From assembly GCF_018257515.1 (NCBI RefSeq), contig NZ_JAERJR010000009.1, positions 1 to 64,000 of the forward strand: DNA of 64,000 nucleotides, in the 5' to 3' direction. Below, piece after piece: positions 53,733-62,643 of the stretch. The position numbers and the translations under genes were made by a program. Source of the stretch: Tatumella sp. JGM118. Its GTDB lineage: Bacteria; Pseudomonadota; Gammaproteobacteria; Enterobacterales; Enterobacteriaceae. Below the pieces are notes generated by a model. It saw only the letters and a program-made list of their open reading frames with translations. It was not told where the DNA came from and made no database searches. Position 1 is the stretch's first letter. Every line of letters begins with the position of its first letter.

Positions 53733-55517
53733 ATGGCGAACGAAATGAAAAAAACAGATGTCGTTATTGTCGGTTTCGGCTGGGCCGGGGCGATTATGGC
53801 GAAAGAACTGACCGAAGCCGGACTGAATGTGGTCGCGCTGGAACGTGGCCCGCAGCGAGATACCTATCCGGACGGTGCGTATCCGCAGTCCATCGATGAA
53901 CTGACGTATAATGTGCGTAAGAAACTGTTCCAGGATCTCTCGAAGAGCACCGTTACCGTCCGGCATAACGCCTCGCAGACCGCCTTGCCTTACCGTCAGT
54001 TAAATGCGTTCCTGCCTGGAACCGGTACCGGAGGCGCAGGGCTGCACTGGTCGGGGGTTCATTTCCGTGTCGATCCGGCGGAATTACGTCTGCGCAGCCA
54101 TTATGAAGAGCGTTACGGTAAAAACTTTATTCCGGACGGGATGACGATTCAGGATTTCGGTGTCAGCTACGATGAACTGGAACCGTTTTTCGATAAAGCC
54201 GAGAAAGTGTTCGGTACTTCGGGTAACGCCTGGACCATCAAAGGCCAGGTGGTGGGGAAAGGAAAAGGGGGAAACCCGTTTGCCCCGGATCGTTCAGATG
54301 ACTTCCCGCTGAAAGCACAGAAACGGACCTATTCCGCCCAGCTGTTTGCGGCCGCCGCCGAGTCGGTGGGGTATCATCCTTATGATATGCCGTCGGCCAA
54401 TACCTCAGGCCCGTATACCAACACCTATGGCGCGCAGATGGGCCCATGTAACTTCTGCGGTTATTGCAGTGGCTACGCCTGTTATATGTATTCAAAAGCC
54501 TCGCCTAACGTCAACATTCTACCGGCCCTGCGTCAGGAACCTAAGTTTGAGTTACGTAATGACTCTTATGTCTTACGCGTCAATCTGACCGACGATAAGA
54601 AAAAAGCGACCGGGGTGACTTATCTGGATGCCAGCGGCCGTGAACAAATCCAGCCGGCGGATCTGGTGATCCTGTCAGCGTTCCAGTTCCATAACGTTCA
54701 CCTGATGCTCCTGTCAGGGATCGGCAAGCCGTATAACCCGATCACTAATGAAGGGGTCGTGGGTCGTAACTTTGCCTATCAGAATATTTCTACGCTGAAA
54801 GCGCTGTTTGATAAAAACACCACCACTAACCCGTTTATCGGCGCGGGCGGTGCGGGTGTGGCGGTAGATGATTTTAATGCAGATAACTTTGACCATGCGC
54901 CTTATGGTTTTGTCGGTGGTTCCCCGCTATGGGTAAACCAGGCGGGCACTAAGCCGATTTCCGGGTTACCGACCCCGACGGGAACGCCGGCCTGGGGCAG
55001 CGAATGGAAAGCGGCGGTTGCGGATACTTACACGCATCACGTTTCGATGGATGCTCATGGCGCGCACCAGTCGTACCGGGTGAACTATCTGGATCTTGAT
55101 CCGAATTATAAAGATGCCTACGGACAACCTTTGCTGCGCATGACGTTCGACTGGCAGGAGAATGACATCAAAATGTCACAGTTTATGGTTGCTAAAATGC
55201 ACAACATCGCCAGCGCCATGAACCCTAAACTGATCATGGGTGGCCCGAAAACGCCAGGTACGCATTTTGATACCACGGTGTATCAGACGACCCATATGAA
55301 TGGTGGAGCGATTATGGGTGAAGACCCGAAAACCAGCGCCATTAACCGTTATCTGCAGAGCTGGGATGTGCCGAATGTCTTTGTCCCGGGCGCGTCAGCC
55401 TTTCCTCAGGGGCTGGGTTATAACCCGACAGGAATGGTTGCTGCACTGACTTACTGGTCGGCGAAAGCGATCCGCGAAGTCTATCTGAAAAATCCGGGTC
55501 CGTTGGTACAGGCATAA
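53733..55517 (+). CDS. Gluconate 2-dehydrogenase flavoprotein subunit (GMC oxidoreductase)
   Basis: This 594-residue flavoprotein oxidises gluconate to 2-ketogluconate in the periplasm. The FAD-binding Rossmann motif is at the N terminus (VVIVGFGWAGAIMAKELTEAGLNVVALERG, about 7-36), followed by GMC-type segments (PGTGTGGAGLHWSGVHFR) and a C-terminal TTVYQTTHMNGGAIMG with the active-site region. No signal peptide is present; it probably rides with the Tat-exported subunit 3. The cytochrome gene follows after 12 bp. A related 2-ketogluconate dehydrogenase is possible, but subunit lengths and order fit gluconate 2-dehydrogenase. Confidence 0.92.
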   Translation: MANEMKKTDVVIVGFGWAGAIMAKELTEAGLNVVALERGPQRDTYPDGAYPQSIDELTYNVRKKLFQDLSKSTVTVRHNASQTALPYRQLNAFLPGTGTGGAGLHWSGVHFRVDPAELRLRSHYEERYGKNFIPDGMTIQDFGVSYDELEPFFDKAEKVFGTSGNAWTIKGQVVGKGKGGNPFAPDRSDDFPLKAQKRTYSAQLFAAAAESVGYHPYDMPSANTSGPYTNTYGAQMGPCNFCGYCSGYACYMYSKASPNVNILPALRQEPKFELRNDSYVLRVNLTDDKKKATGVTYLDASGREQIQPADLVILSAFQFHNVHLMLLSGIGKPYNPITNEGVVGRNFAYQNISTLKALFDKNTTTNPFIGAGGAGVAVDDFNADNFDHAPYGFVGGSPLWVNQAGTKPISGLPTPTGTPAWGSEWKAAVADTYTHHVSMDAHGAHQSYRVNYLDLDPNYKDAYGQPLLRMTFDWQENDIKMSQFMVAKMHNIASAMNPKLIMGGPKTPGTHFDTTVYQTTHMNGGAIMGEDPKTSAINRYLQSWDVPNVFVPGASAFPQGLGYNPTGMVAALTYWSAKAIREVYLKNPGPLVQA

Positions 55518-55529
55518 GAGGCACAGACG

Positions 55530-56852
55530 ATGAAAAAAAGACTATTAGCGCTGGTGCTGAGTTCGCTGGCCTTTTCTGCCATGGCTGCCGGGGAAAGCGG
55601 ACAGGACCTGGTGAAACGCGGTGAGTATCTGGCACGGGCCGGGGACTGTACGGCATGCCATACGAGCGAAGGCGGTCAGCCTTTTGCCGGCGGTTTGCCG
55701 ATGAAGACACCGATCGGCACGATTTATTCCAGCAATATTACGCCGGATAAGACGTACGGTATCGGTAACTACACCTATGATGATTTCCAGAAAGCTGTGC
55801 GTCAGGGGATTGCGAAAAACGGTGAAACGCTCTATCCCGCGATGCCTTACCCGTCCTATGCGGTGGTGAGCGATGATGATATGCATGCTCTGTACGCCTA
55901 TTTTATGCAGGGTGTCCAGCCGGTGAGTGAACCGGACAAGGCGAGTGATATCCCCTGGCCACTCTCTATGCGCTGGCCACTGGCCATCTGGCGGCATATG
56001 TTTGCACCTGACGTCAAACCTGCCGTCGCAGCAGCGGGTGAAGACCCGGAGCTAGCCCGCGGGCGTTATCTGGTGGAAGGACTGGGGCACTGTGGTGCCT
56101 GCCATACCCCACGGGCCATCACCATGCAGGAAAAAGCGCTGAATAACAGTGACGGTAATCTCTTCCTGTCGGGCAGTAGTTCCCCGATTGATGGCTGGGA
56201 TGCCAGTGATTTACGCGGAGATAACCGTGAAGGCCTGGGCCGCTGGAGTACCGACGATATTGCTCAGTTCCTGCGTTATGGCCGCAATGATCATACCGCG
56301 GCCTTCGGCGGGATGACCGACGTGGTACAGCACAGTCTGCAATATATGAGTAATGACGATATTCAGGCGATAGCCCGTTATCTGAAGTCTCTCAGCCCGC
56401 AGGATCCTAAGCAGCCGGCATTCACTGCGGATGATTCGGTCTCCCGGGCGCTCCTGAAGGGCGATGACTCCATGACCGGGGCCGCTTCCTATGTGGACAG
56501 CTGTGCCGCCTGCCATAAAACAGACGGGACCGGCTATCAGCGTTTCTACCCGGCCCTGAAAGGGAACCCGGTGGTATTAGCGAAGGATCCGACATCGCTT
56601 ATTCATATCATTCTTACCGGAGATACGCTGCCGGGTGTACAGGGTGCCCCTTCGGCCATCACTATGCCAGCGTTCGGCTGGCGTCTGAATGATCAGAAAG
56701 TCGCGGATGTGGTTAACTTTATCCGTAGCAGCTGGGGAAATAATGCCTCTTCCGGCGTGACGGCAAGCCAGGTGGCGGATATCAGGAACTCGGAGTTTGT
56801 CCGCGGCCATCAGGGCGGGGCGACGATCAAAGACCTGGAAAAACAACAGTAA
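55530..56852 (+). CDS. Gluconate 2-dehydrogenase triheme cytochrome c subunit
   Basis: The 440-residue protein has a signal peptide (MKKRLLALVLSSLAFSAMAA) and three CxxCH haem sites at 40-44 (CTACH), 188-192 (CGACH) and 325-329 (CAACH). It takes electrons from the flavoprotein and passes them to ubiquinone at the membrane. Family members are about 440-470 residues. It ends the operon; a strong bidirectional terminator follows. Confidence 0.95.
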   Translation: MKKRLLALVLSSLAFSAMAAGESGQDLVKRGEYLARAGDCTACHTSEGGQPFAGGLPMKTPIGTIYSSNITPDKTYGIGNYTYDDFQKAVRQGIAKNGETLYPAMPYPSYAVVSDDDMHALYAYFMQGVQPVSEPDKASDIPWPLSMRWPLAIWRHMFAPDVKPAVAAAGEDPELARGRYLVEGLGHCGACHTPRAITMQEKALNNSDGNLFLSGSSSPIDGWDASDLRGDNREGLGRWSTDDIAQFLRYGRNDHTAAFGGMTDVVQHSLQYMSNDDIQAIARYLKSLSPQDPKQPAFTADDSVSRALLKGDDSMTGAASYVDSCAACHKTDGTGYQRFYPALKGNPVVLAKDPTSLIHIILTGDTLPGVQGAPSAITMPAFGWRLNDQKVADVVNFIRSSWGNNASSGVTASQVADIRNSEFVRGHQGGATIKDLEKQQ

Positions 56853-56873
56853 CTTCGCGGTAAGAGAGTGAGG

Positions 56874-56907
56874 AAAAAACGGGTGGCAGCGATGCCGCCC
56901 GTTTTTT
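56874..56907. terminator. Bidirectional terminator between cytochrome gene and MFS gene
   Basis: AAAAAACGGGTGGC (56874-56887) pairs with GCCGCCCGTTTTTT (56894-56907), one G-T wobble, T run on both strands. It serves both convergent genes. Confidence 0.9.
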
Positions 56908-56931
56908 ATGGGGAATGTTATGCCATCCCTG

Positions 56932-58341
56932 TCAGATATTTTCCAGGTCCAGCCCGCGGGTTTTCGGTCCGAACAGACCCACAGAGAGCATTACCATCAG
57001 CATGCTGAGGATAATAAAGAGGATGACGCCCTGGCTGCCGGCGTAGGCCAGAATAGAACCTATCATGACACTACTGAAAACGGTCGATAAGCGGCTGAAG
57101 GAGTAGCAGAATCCGACCGCACGTGCGCGGATATGGGTAGGGAAAATCTCGGTCTGGTAAGAGTGGTAGCTGAAAGTCAGCCAGGCATTGGAATAGGTGA
57201 TCATAAATCCGCAAAGGATCAGCAGTACCGGCTGAGTTACCAGCGCAAACAGTGTGCCGAAGACAACCGTCATCAGTGAAGAGATAACGATCTGCCACTT
57301 ATTTTCTATTTTGTCGGCATAGCGACTGCACAGCAACGACCCCAGCGGGTAAGCCAGAGTAATAAAGAAAGAGTAAAGCAGGCTATGGGTCAGCGTAGTG
57401 CCTTTGCCGGAAAGCAGGGCCGGTAGCCAGTTGCCGAAACCGAAGAAGCCAATCGACTGGAAGAAGTTCATCACCACCAGCATCAGGGTCCTTTTACGCC
57501 ATTGCGGGGCCCAGATCTCGCGGAATTTCCCCTGAACCGGGGCTTTTACGCCGGAAGTGTCCACCCGGAAGTCGGTGACCGGAGTCATTCCGCAACGTTT
57601 TTCCATGTCACTGAGTACCTGATGAGCCTCCTGATAGCGTCCCTGCTGTGCCAGCCAGCGGGCCGATTCCGGCAGGTTACGCCGGATGCTCCAGATAATC
57701 AGCGAACAGACGGCCCCGGCAATGATGACCCACCGCCAGCCTTCCAGTGTCAGAAGAGTTTGCGGAATAAGCCACCAGGACATGATGGCCACGACAGGGA
57801 CAGAAAGAAACTGGATAAAGAAAGAGAAAGCAAAAGCCCGGCTGCGTAAATGTGCCGGCATCCATTCCGAGAGATAGGTATCAATCGTGACCAGTTCGAC
57901 CCCCAGACCCACCCCGACCAGAAAACGGCAAAGAATGATGCCTTCTGCACTGTTCTGAAAGGCCATCAGCAGAGAAAACACCCCGTACCAGGCAAGTGCA
58001 CACATAAAGGTCAGCCGGCGGCCAAATCTGTCTGCATATTTGGCCAGTAAACTGGCACCGAAAAATAAACCGAGGAAGGTGACCGAAGCGAAAGCTGCCT
58101 GATCAGAAATGCCAAAAACACCTTTATTCCCCGTATGAAATATCTTAGCTGCCAGTAAACCTGAACTAATATATCCTGTTTCAAAGAGATCGTAGAGTTC
58201 AAAAAATCCGCCGAGGGCTAACAGAGAAATAAAACACCAGAGGCTTTTACTTGCCGGTAATGCATCAATGCGTCCGGCGATTGTCGTATTATTTCGATTG
58301 GGAGTAGCAGATATCTCTGCTGTAATACAAGACGATGACAT
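56932..58341 (-). CDS. MFS transporter (metabolite:proton symporter type)
   Basis: A 12-helix major facilitator of 469 residues. The RYADRFGRRLTF loop motif (after helix 2), GVGLGVELVTIDTYLSEWMPAHLRSRAFAF and the long helix 6-7 loop are visible. Substrate is not evident; the position next to the gluconate dehydrogenase operon makes a sugar acid such as 2-ketogluconate possible, by inference. The ATG at 58341 is preferred over a GTG at 58389, which lacks a ribosome site, but neither is strong. Confidence 0.85.
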   Translation of the reverse strand: MSSSCITAEISATPNRNNTTIAGRIDALPASKSLWCFISLLALGGFFELYDLFETGYISSGLLAAKIFHTGNKGVFGISDQAAFASVTFLGLFFGASLLAKYADRFGRRLTFMCALAWYGVFSLLMAFQNSAEGIILCRFLVGVGLGVELVTIDTYLSEWMPAHLRSRAFAFSFFIQFLSVPVVAIMSWWLIPQTLLTLEGWRWVIIAGAVCSLIIWSIRRNLPESARWLAQQGRYQEAHQVLSDMEKRCGMTPVTDFRVDTSGVKAPVQGKFREIWAPQWRKRTLMLVVMNFFQSIGFFGFGNWLPALLSGKGTTLTHSLLYSFFITLAYPLGSLLCSRYADKIENKWQIVISSLMTVVFGTLFALVTQPVLLILCGFMITYSNAWLTFSYHSYQTEIFPTHIRARAVGFCYSFSRLSTVFSSVMIGSILAYAGSQGVILFIILSMLMVMLSVGLFGPKTRGLDLENI

Positions 58342-58565
58342 AAATAACTTAACCCCGGGCTTACTGTATTTGCAATTCTGCTGATCCACAATTTTTATTG
58401 GAAAGGTAAGATAAGCAGTGAACGAGAATGCAGAATAGTCGAAGGAAATAAAAAAGACGAGGGTAAATTTTTAGTCATTAACCGTAATAATAGCGGGGGG
58501 ATGTTCCGCGAAATATTTTCCCGCGGAACAATACCGTTAATAATAATAACGGAGAGCGGAATTAA
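58342..58565. other. Intergenic region with hairpin downstream of tsx
   Basis: 224 bp between the MFS start and tsx stop. GTTCCGCG (58503-58510) pairs with CGCGGAAC (58522-58529), and CCGTTA (58533-58538) with TAACGG (58547-58552); either could end the tsx transcript. The MFS promoter must lie in the left part. Confidence 0.5.
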
Positions 58566-59438
58566 TCAGAAACTATATCCGACCACCGCATAGTAGCCCC
58601 ATCCGGTATTTCGGGTAGAAAAATCACCCTGACCAAAGTTAAGGGTTGATCCATCGGCCCACTGTCCGCCGTTATGGAAGTAACGGGCGACCAGAGAGTA
58701 ATGCCAGTGATCATAGGACAGAGACAGGATATGGCTGGAGGCGATAGAGTTACCGGTACGCACAGGGCCAGCTTTCTCACCCAGATCAGAATCCCAGTCT
58801 ACGTTAGTAAAACCAATATAGGCGAGGTTACCGCCCCACAGGGTGGTCAGTGGTAACATATATTTAATTTTAAAACGGTAACCGTCCCAGCTATTTTCAT
58901 TGGCGGCACCGTAGTTCTGCCATTGATATTTAGCGTAAACGTTCATGGATAATGCCAGTTTTGTGCCGGTATCAATATCGGTCCCCAGCCCCATATACCA
59001 GGTGTTCTGGCGGTTAGCATTATTCGGGCCCATATCGTAAATATAGTTATTGGCAAAATACCATTCTTTAAAAGGACCAAAGCCCAGGTCAGTGCCGGTC
59101 AGCTTATCAATCGAGAAGCGGGGTTCAATTTCCATAAACATGGGTGAACCTTTGTGTCTGTCCCAGATCCCGTTGTCATTCCCGTTGCCGGTCCCGAAGA
59201 ATTTCGGTAAATCGAGGTACCCATAAAAATCAAACCAGTCTTTATGAGCAAAGGCTTCATATTCCAGGTAGAGATCATTATTTAACTGAGGTCCGAAACG
59301 GGTGTGATAACTGCCAACGACATTCACACTCTGATGCCACCAGTCAGAGACATACTCCGGGGAGGAGTCTGCCGCATAGGTATGGCCCGCCACAGAGCCT
59401 GCCAGAAGTGTTGCTGCCATCATTATTTTATATTTCAT
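58566..59438 (-). CDS. tsx: Nucleoside-specific outer-membrane channel Tsx
   Basis: Tsx is the outer-membrane nucleoside channel, also a phage and colicin receptor. The 290-residue precursor has a signal peptide ([22 protein letters not shown]) and a 12-strand barrel with [22 protein letters not shown] and [11 protein letters not shown] ending in Phe. E. coli Tsx has 294. I chose the ATG at 59438 after GGTGGC; the open frame extends upstream through the promoter region. A CRP site lies about 198 bp upstream. Confidence 0.93.
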   Translation of the reverse strand: MKYKIMMAATLLAGSVAGHTYAADSSPEYVSDWWHQSVNVVGSYHTRFGPQLNNDLYLEYEAFAHKDWFDFYGYLDLPKFFGTGNGNDNGIWDRHKGSPMFMEIEPRFSIDKLTGTDLGFGPFKEWYFANNYIYDMGPNNANRQNTWYMGLGTDIDTGTKLALSMNVYAKYQWQNYGAANENSWDGYRFKIKYMLPLTTLWGGNLAYIGFTNVDWDSDLGEKAGPVRTGNSIASSHILSLSYDHWHYSLVARYFHNGGQWADGSTLNFGQGDFSTRNTGWGYYAVVGYSF

Positions 59439-59879
59439 TTTATAGCCACCATTTGCTGAAAACTGAAAGAGCGCATCTGAAGACAGACGCAAAGAAAATG
59501 GAGTCAAACCAGATGCATAAGACAGATAAACCGTTGGGTATCCGGAATGATCATGCCGGATATCATACGACAGGAAAGGGAGAATCCTCACAATTGTTAT
59601 AATCTGTTTCATTTTTTAGCAAAACTAATGTGATCCAGATCACATTAGTATCATTTTTCTTAAGTCTGATGAGGTGGCCTGCGGGAATAGTTTGCCAGAA
59701 AACGCTATTTGCCGCGGGCGGGAGCCGGAGACGGAGCGGCGGGAAAGCCTCCCGGGAATGCCTTAAAAGTGAACACGGAGAAATGACTACCCGGAAAAAT
59801 ACATAACAAAGTATGATGATTTACTCCTGGCAGCGTCGATCAGAGGTTGTCGCCGGAAATAAAACCTACGGGGAAGATT
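59439..59879. promoter_or_regulatory. Divergent control region between tsx and the OsmC-like gene
   Basis: 441 bp without a gene. It holds a CRP site (59629-59644) and, on the minus strand, a possible -10 TATAAC (59601-59596) for tsx at a plausible distance from it. The promoter for the plus-strand gene is not obvious. Confidence 0.55.
59629..59644. promoter_or_regulatory. CRP-binding site upstream of tsx
   Basis: TGTGATCCAGATCACA matches the CRP consensus TGTGA-N6-TCACA in both half-sites. E. coli tsx is CRP activated and CytR repressed, which supports this as the tsx activator site. Confidence 0.9.
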
Positions 59880-60353
59880 ATGGCCGCAAGACAGCATCAT
59901 TATCGTGTGACAGTTCGCTGGACGGGAAACCGTGGCGAAGGAACATCGTCTTATCAGGCCTATGGGCGTGAAGGGGAGTTGCAGGCTGAAGGGCGACAGC
60001 CGATTGCACTGAGTGCAGACCCCGCTTTCCGGGGCGACAATACCCGCTGGAATCCTGAACAGCTCCTGCTGGCATCGGTCTCTGCCTGCCATAAATTATG
60101 GTATCTGCATTTATGTGCAGATGCCGGTATCGTGGTGGAAGAGTATCAGGATGAGGCCGAAGGGACGATGGTGGAAGGGGTGAAAGGCTATTTTACCGGC
60201 ATCATACTTAAGCCGCGTATCCGCCTGCAGAATGATCATGACAGGGATCGGGCCACGGCCCTCCATCACAACGCGCATGATGCCTGTTTTATCGCAAATT
60301 CGGTTAATTTCCCGGTGGAATGCCGGCCGGAATTTGTGACCAGCGGCGGATAA
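59880..60353 (+). CDS. OsmC-family protein
   Basis: A 157-residue OsmC-type thiol peroxidase or related protein: RWNPEQLLLASVSACHKLWYLHLC (first reactive Cys) and AHDACFIANSV (second Cys) have the expected spacing. The family reduces organic hydroperoxides, but this branch has no assigned substrate. I chose the ATG at 59880 with GGGAAG upstream. A LysR gene follows 38 bp later on the same strand. Confidence 0.84.
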   Translation: MAARQHHYRVTVRWTGNRGEGTSSYQAYGREGELQAEGRQPIALSADPAFRGDNTRWNPEQLLLASVSACHKLWYLHLCADAGIVVEEYQDEAEGTMVEGVKGYFTGIILKPRIRLQNDHDRDRATALHHNAHDACFIANSVNFPVECRPEFVTSGG

Positions 60354-60391
60354 TTTCTTATAGCTCCGGACGACCGGTAACAGGATAACGA

Positions 60392-61288
60392 ATGCAACAG
60401 GGTGAAAACCTGCAGGCGATGTATATTTTTGCCCGGGTGGTGGAACAACAAAGTTTCAGTCTGGCCGCAGGGTTACTGGGCGTATCCACCGCTACCGTCA
60501 GCCGTGAAATCGCCGCACTGGAAAACCGCCTGGCGATGAAATTATTACACCGCACCACCCGCAAGGTAACCGTCACCGAATGCGGCCTGCTTTATTACCG
60601 CTATTGTGAAAGCCTTAGCCGGCAGGTGTCAGCGGCGGACGATTTTATTCACCGCATGCACAGTCAGCCGGCGGGGCAGGTCAGGCTGGTGGCTCCGGTC
60701 ACTTACGGGTGTCAATGCATCGTCCCGCTACTGCAACCCTTTATGCAGCAAAATATTCATGTGCGTGTCGATCTTGATCTGAGCGACAGAGAACCGGACA
60801 TGATGCATGATGATATTGATGTGGCGATCGTGGTTCGTCAGCGGCCCCCGGATCAGGGGATATCGCAGCCGCTCTCGGTGATCCATTGGGGACTGTATGC
60901 CGCGGAGAGTTATCTGGACAGGCACCCCGGGCTGACGTCACCGGAACAGCTTGGTCGTCACCAGCTACTCACCTTCCACGGACCGGCCCATCAGGCGGCC
61001 CTCAGTTTCCGGAAAGAAAAAAAACGCATAGAAGTGAATGCGGTCAGCCGGTTTCGTGCCAATAACAGCATGGCCTTACTTACCGCGGCCTGCGCCGGGG
61101 CGGGCATTGCCTGTCTGCCTTCCTATATGGTCCATCAGGCCCTGGCAGAGGGCACCTTACGTCCGGTATTACCTGACTGGCAGCTACCCGGCTATCGCAG
61201 CTATCTGCTGCGTAAGATGCAGGATACGCTCTCTTCGCCGGTTACACGGTTATGTGATTTACTGACAGAAAAACTCAGAGACGCCTGA
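60392..61288 (+). CDS. LysR-type transcriptional regulator
   Basis: The 298-residue protein has an N-terminal winged helix-turn-helix (FSLAAGLLGVSTATVSREIAALENRL) and a LysR effector domain with GLYAAESYLDRHPGL and AGIACLPSYMV. It belongs to the broad CrgA/AaeR-like group; target unknown. AGGA precedes the ATG. It follows the OsmC-like gene and may be in one transcript with it. Confidence 0.88.
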   Translation: MQQGENLQAMYIFARVVEQQSFSLAAGLLGVSTATVSREIAALENRLAMKLLHRTTRKVTVTECGLLYYRYCESLSRQVSAADDFIHRMHSQPAGQVRLVAPVTYGCQCIVPLLQPFMQQNIHVRVDLDLSDREPDMMHDDIDVAIVVRQRPPDQGISQPLSVIHWGLYAAESYLDRHPGLTSPEQLGRHQLLTFHGPAHQAALSFRKEKKRIEVNAVSRFRANNSMALLTAACAGAGIACLPSYMVHQALAEGTLRPVLPDWQLPGYRSYLLRKMQDTLSSPVTRLCDLLTEKLRDA

Positions 61289-61402
61289 TTATTACACCTG
61301 CGTAATAATCAGGGAGCAGCCGGTAAATATCTTCCGGCTGCTATGTTTTCCCGCGGCCAGGCATTACGCTTTCTTTTTCTCTTAGCAAAGCAGGTGATTG
61401 AA

Positions 61403-62608
61403 ATGGCAGACAACTCCGGGAATATTTCAGAAGAAAACCCCCACTGGCAACGTAATCTCTGGGTTTGTACCCTGGGGTCATTCAGCACATTGATTGCCAT
61501 GAGTCTGCTGCTGCCTTTTCTTCCCCTTTATCTGCAGTCCTTAGGTGTTAAAGGCACGAGCAGTATTGCCCACTGGTCTGCCGTGGCCTACGGGGCAACC
61601 TTTCTGACGGCGGCCCTGACGGCACCGTTATGGGGACGGCTGGCAGATACCTATGGCCGTAAACTGATGCTGATCAGGGCCAGTCTGGGGATGGCTATTG
61701 CCATGTCACTGATGGGGATGGCAACAGCGCCGTGGCAGCTGGTCGCTTTACGCTTACTGGCCGGCTTACTGGGGGGTTATGCTTCCGGTTCAATGATTCT
61801 GGTGGCAGCACAAACCCCGAAAAAGAAAACAGGGTATGCCATCGGTATCCTGTCCGGCGGGATCATGGCCGGCAATATTGTCGGTCCGCTGGCCGGAGGC
61901 GTGCTTCCCGGTCTTATCGGGATCCGCGAAACCTTCCTGCTGACCGGGGGGATTATTTTTCTGGCTTTTCTGGGCACGCTGTTCTTTCTTAAAGAGGAAC
62001 GCCAGCCGGCCAGACATTCCCCGTCGTCGTCTGCGGTACGACAACCGGCCCCTGTCGCGGTGAAGGTGATGTGGGTCTCTGCGATGTTACTGATTTTCGC
62101 CACGATGTCTGTGGAACCGATTATTACCCTGTATGTTGCCAGCCTGATGTCTGATCTGACGCAGGCGACGTTGTTTACCGGCGTTATCATGGCATCCACA
62201 GCCTTAGGCAGCATTATCTCCGCTCCGCGTATCGGCGCACTGGCTGACCGGACAGGCCACTGGCGTGTGCTGTGCGTCGGTTTACTGGTCTGTGGTGTTT
62301 TACTGATCCCGCAGGCCTTTGTAACCGCGGTCTGGCAGTTGCTGGTATTACGTTTCCTGATGGGGCTGGCGTTAGGCGGGATGTTACCCTGTATCACGGC
62401 GATTATCCGGCATCATGCACCGGCCGGACACACCGGTCACTTACTCGGGTATTCCACCTCGGCACAATATATCGGGCAGGTTTGCGGACCGCTGTTTGGC
62501 GGAGTGGTGGCTGGTCAGGCCGGGATGCCGGCAGTTTTCCTTGGCACGGCGATAATCATGCTGTCAGCCGCAGGGATCAACCGGGTCTGGTACAGGAAAA
62601 TGGCATAA
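61403..62608 (+). CDS. MdtG-like MFS multidrug efflux protein
   Basis: A 12-helix MFS transporter of 401 residues. The N terminus resembles MdtG (WQRNLWVCTLGSFSTLIAMSLLLPFLPLYLQSLGV), with loop motif GRLADTYGRKLML and the antiporter-type GILSGGIMAGNIVGPLAGG in helix 5. E. coli MdtG has 408. Substrate not known. The ATG at 61403 follows AGGTGA; an earlier ATG at 61343 would add a basic leader. Preceded by the LysR gene with a 114-bp gap. Confidence 0.83.
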   Translation: MADNSGNISEENPHWQRNLWVCTLGSFSTLIAMSLLLPFLPLYLQSLGVKGTSSIAHWSAVAYGATFLTAALTAPLWGRLADTYGRKLMLIRASLGMAIAMSLMGMATAPWQLVALRLLAGLLGGYASGSMILVAAQTPKKKTGYAIGILSGGIMAGNIVGPLAGGVLPGLIGIRETFLLTGGIIFLAFLGTLFFLKEERQPARHSPSSSAVRQPAPVAVKVMWVSAMLLIFATMSVEPIITLYVASLMSDLTQATLFTGVIMASTALGSIISAPRIGALADRTGHWRVLCVGLLVCGVLLIPQAFVTAVWQLLVLRFLMGLALGGMLPCITAIIRHHAPAGHTGHLLGYSTSAQYIGQVCGPLFGGVVAGQAGMPAVFLGTAIIMLSAAGINRVWYRKMA

Positions 62609-62615
62609 AAGAAGA

Positions 62616-62633
62616 CCCCGGCGGACGCCGGGG
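62616..62633. terminator. Hairpin between convergent mdtG-like gene and POT permease
   Basis: CCCCGGCG and CGCCGGGG form an 8-bp stem with a 2-base loop; on the minus strand TCTTCTTTTA follows, so it mainly suits the permease. Confidence 0.7.
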
Positions 62634-62643
62634 CCGGAAACAC

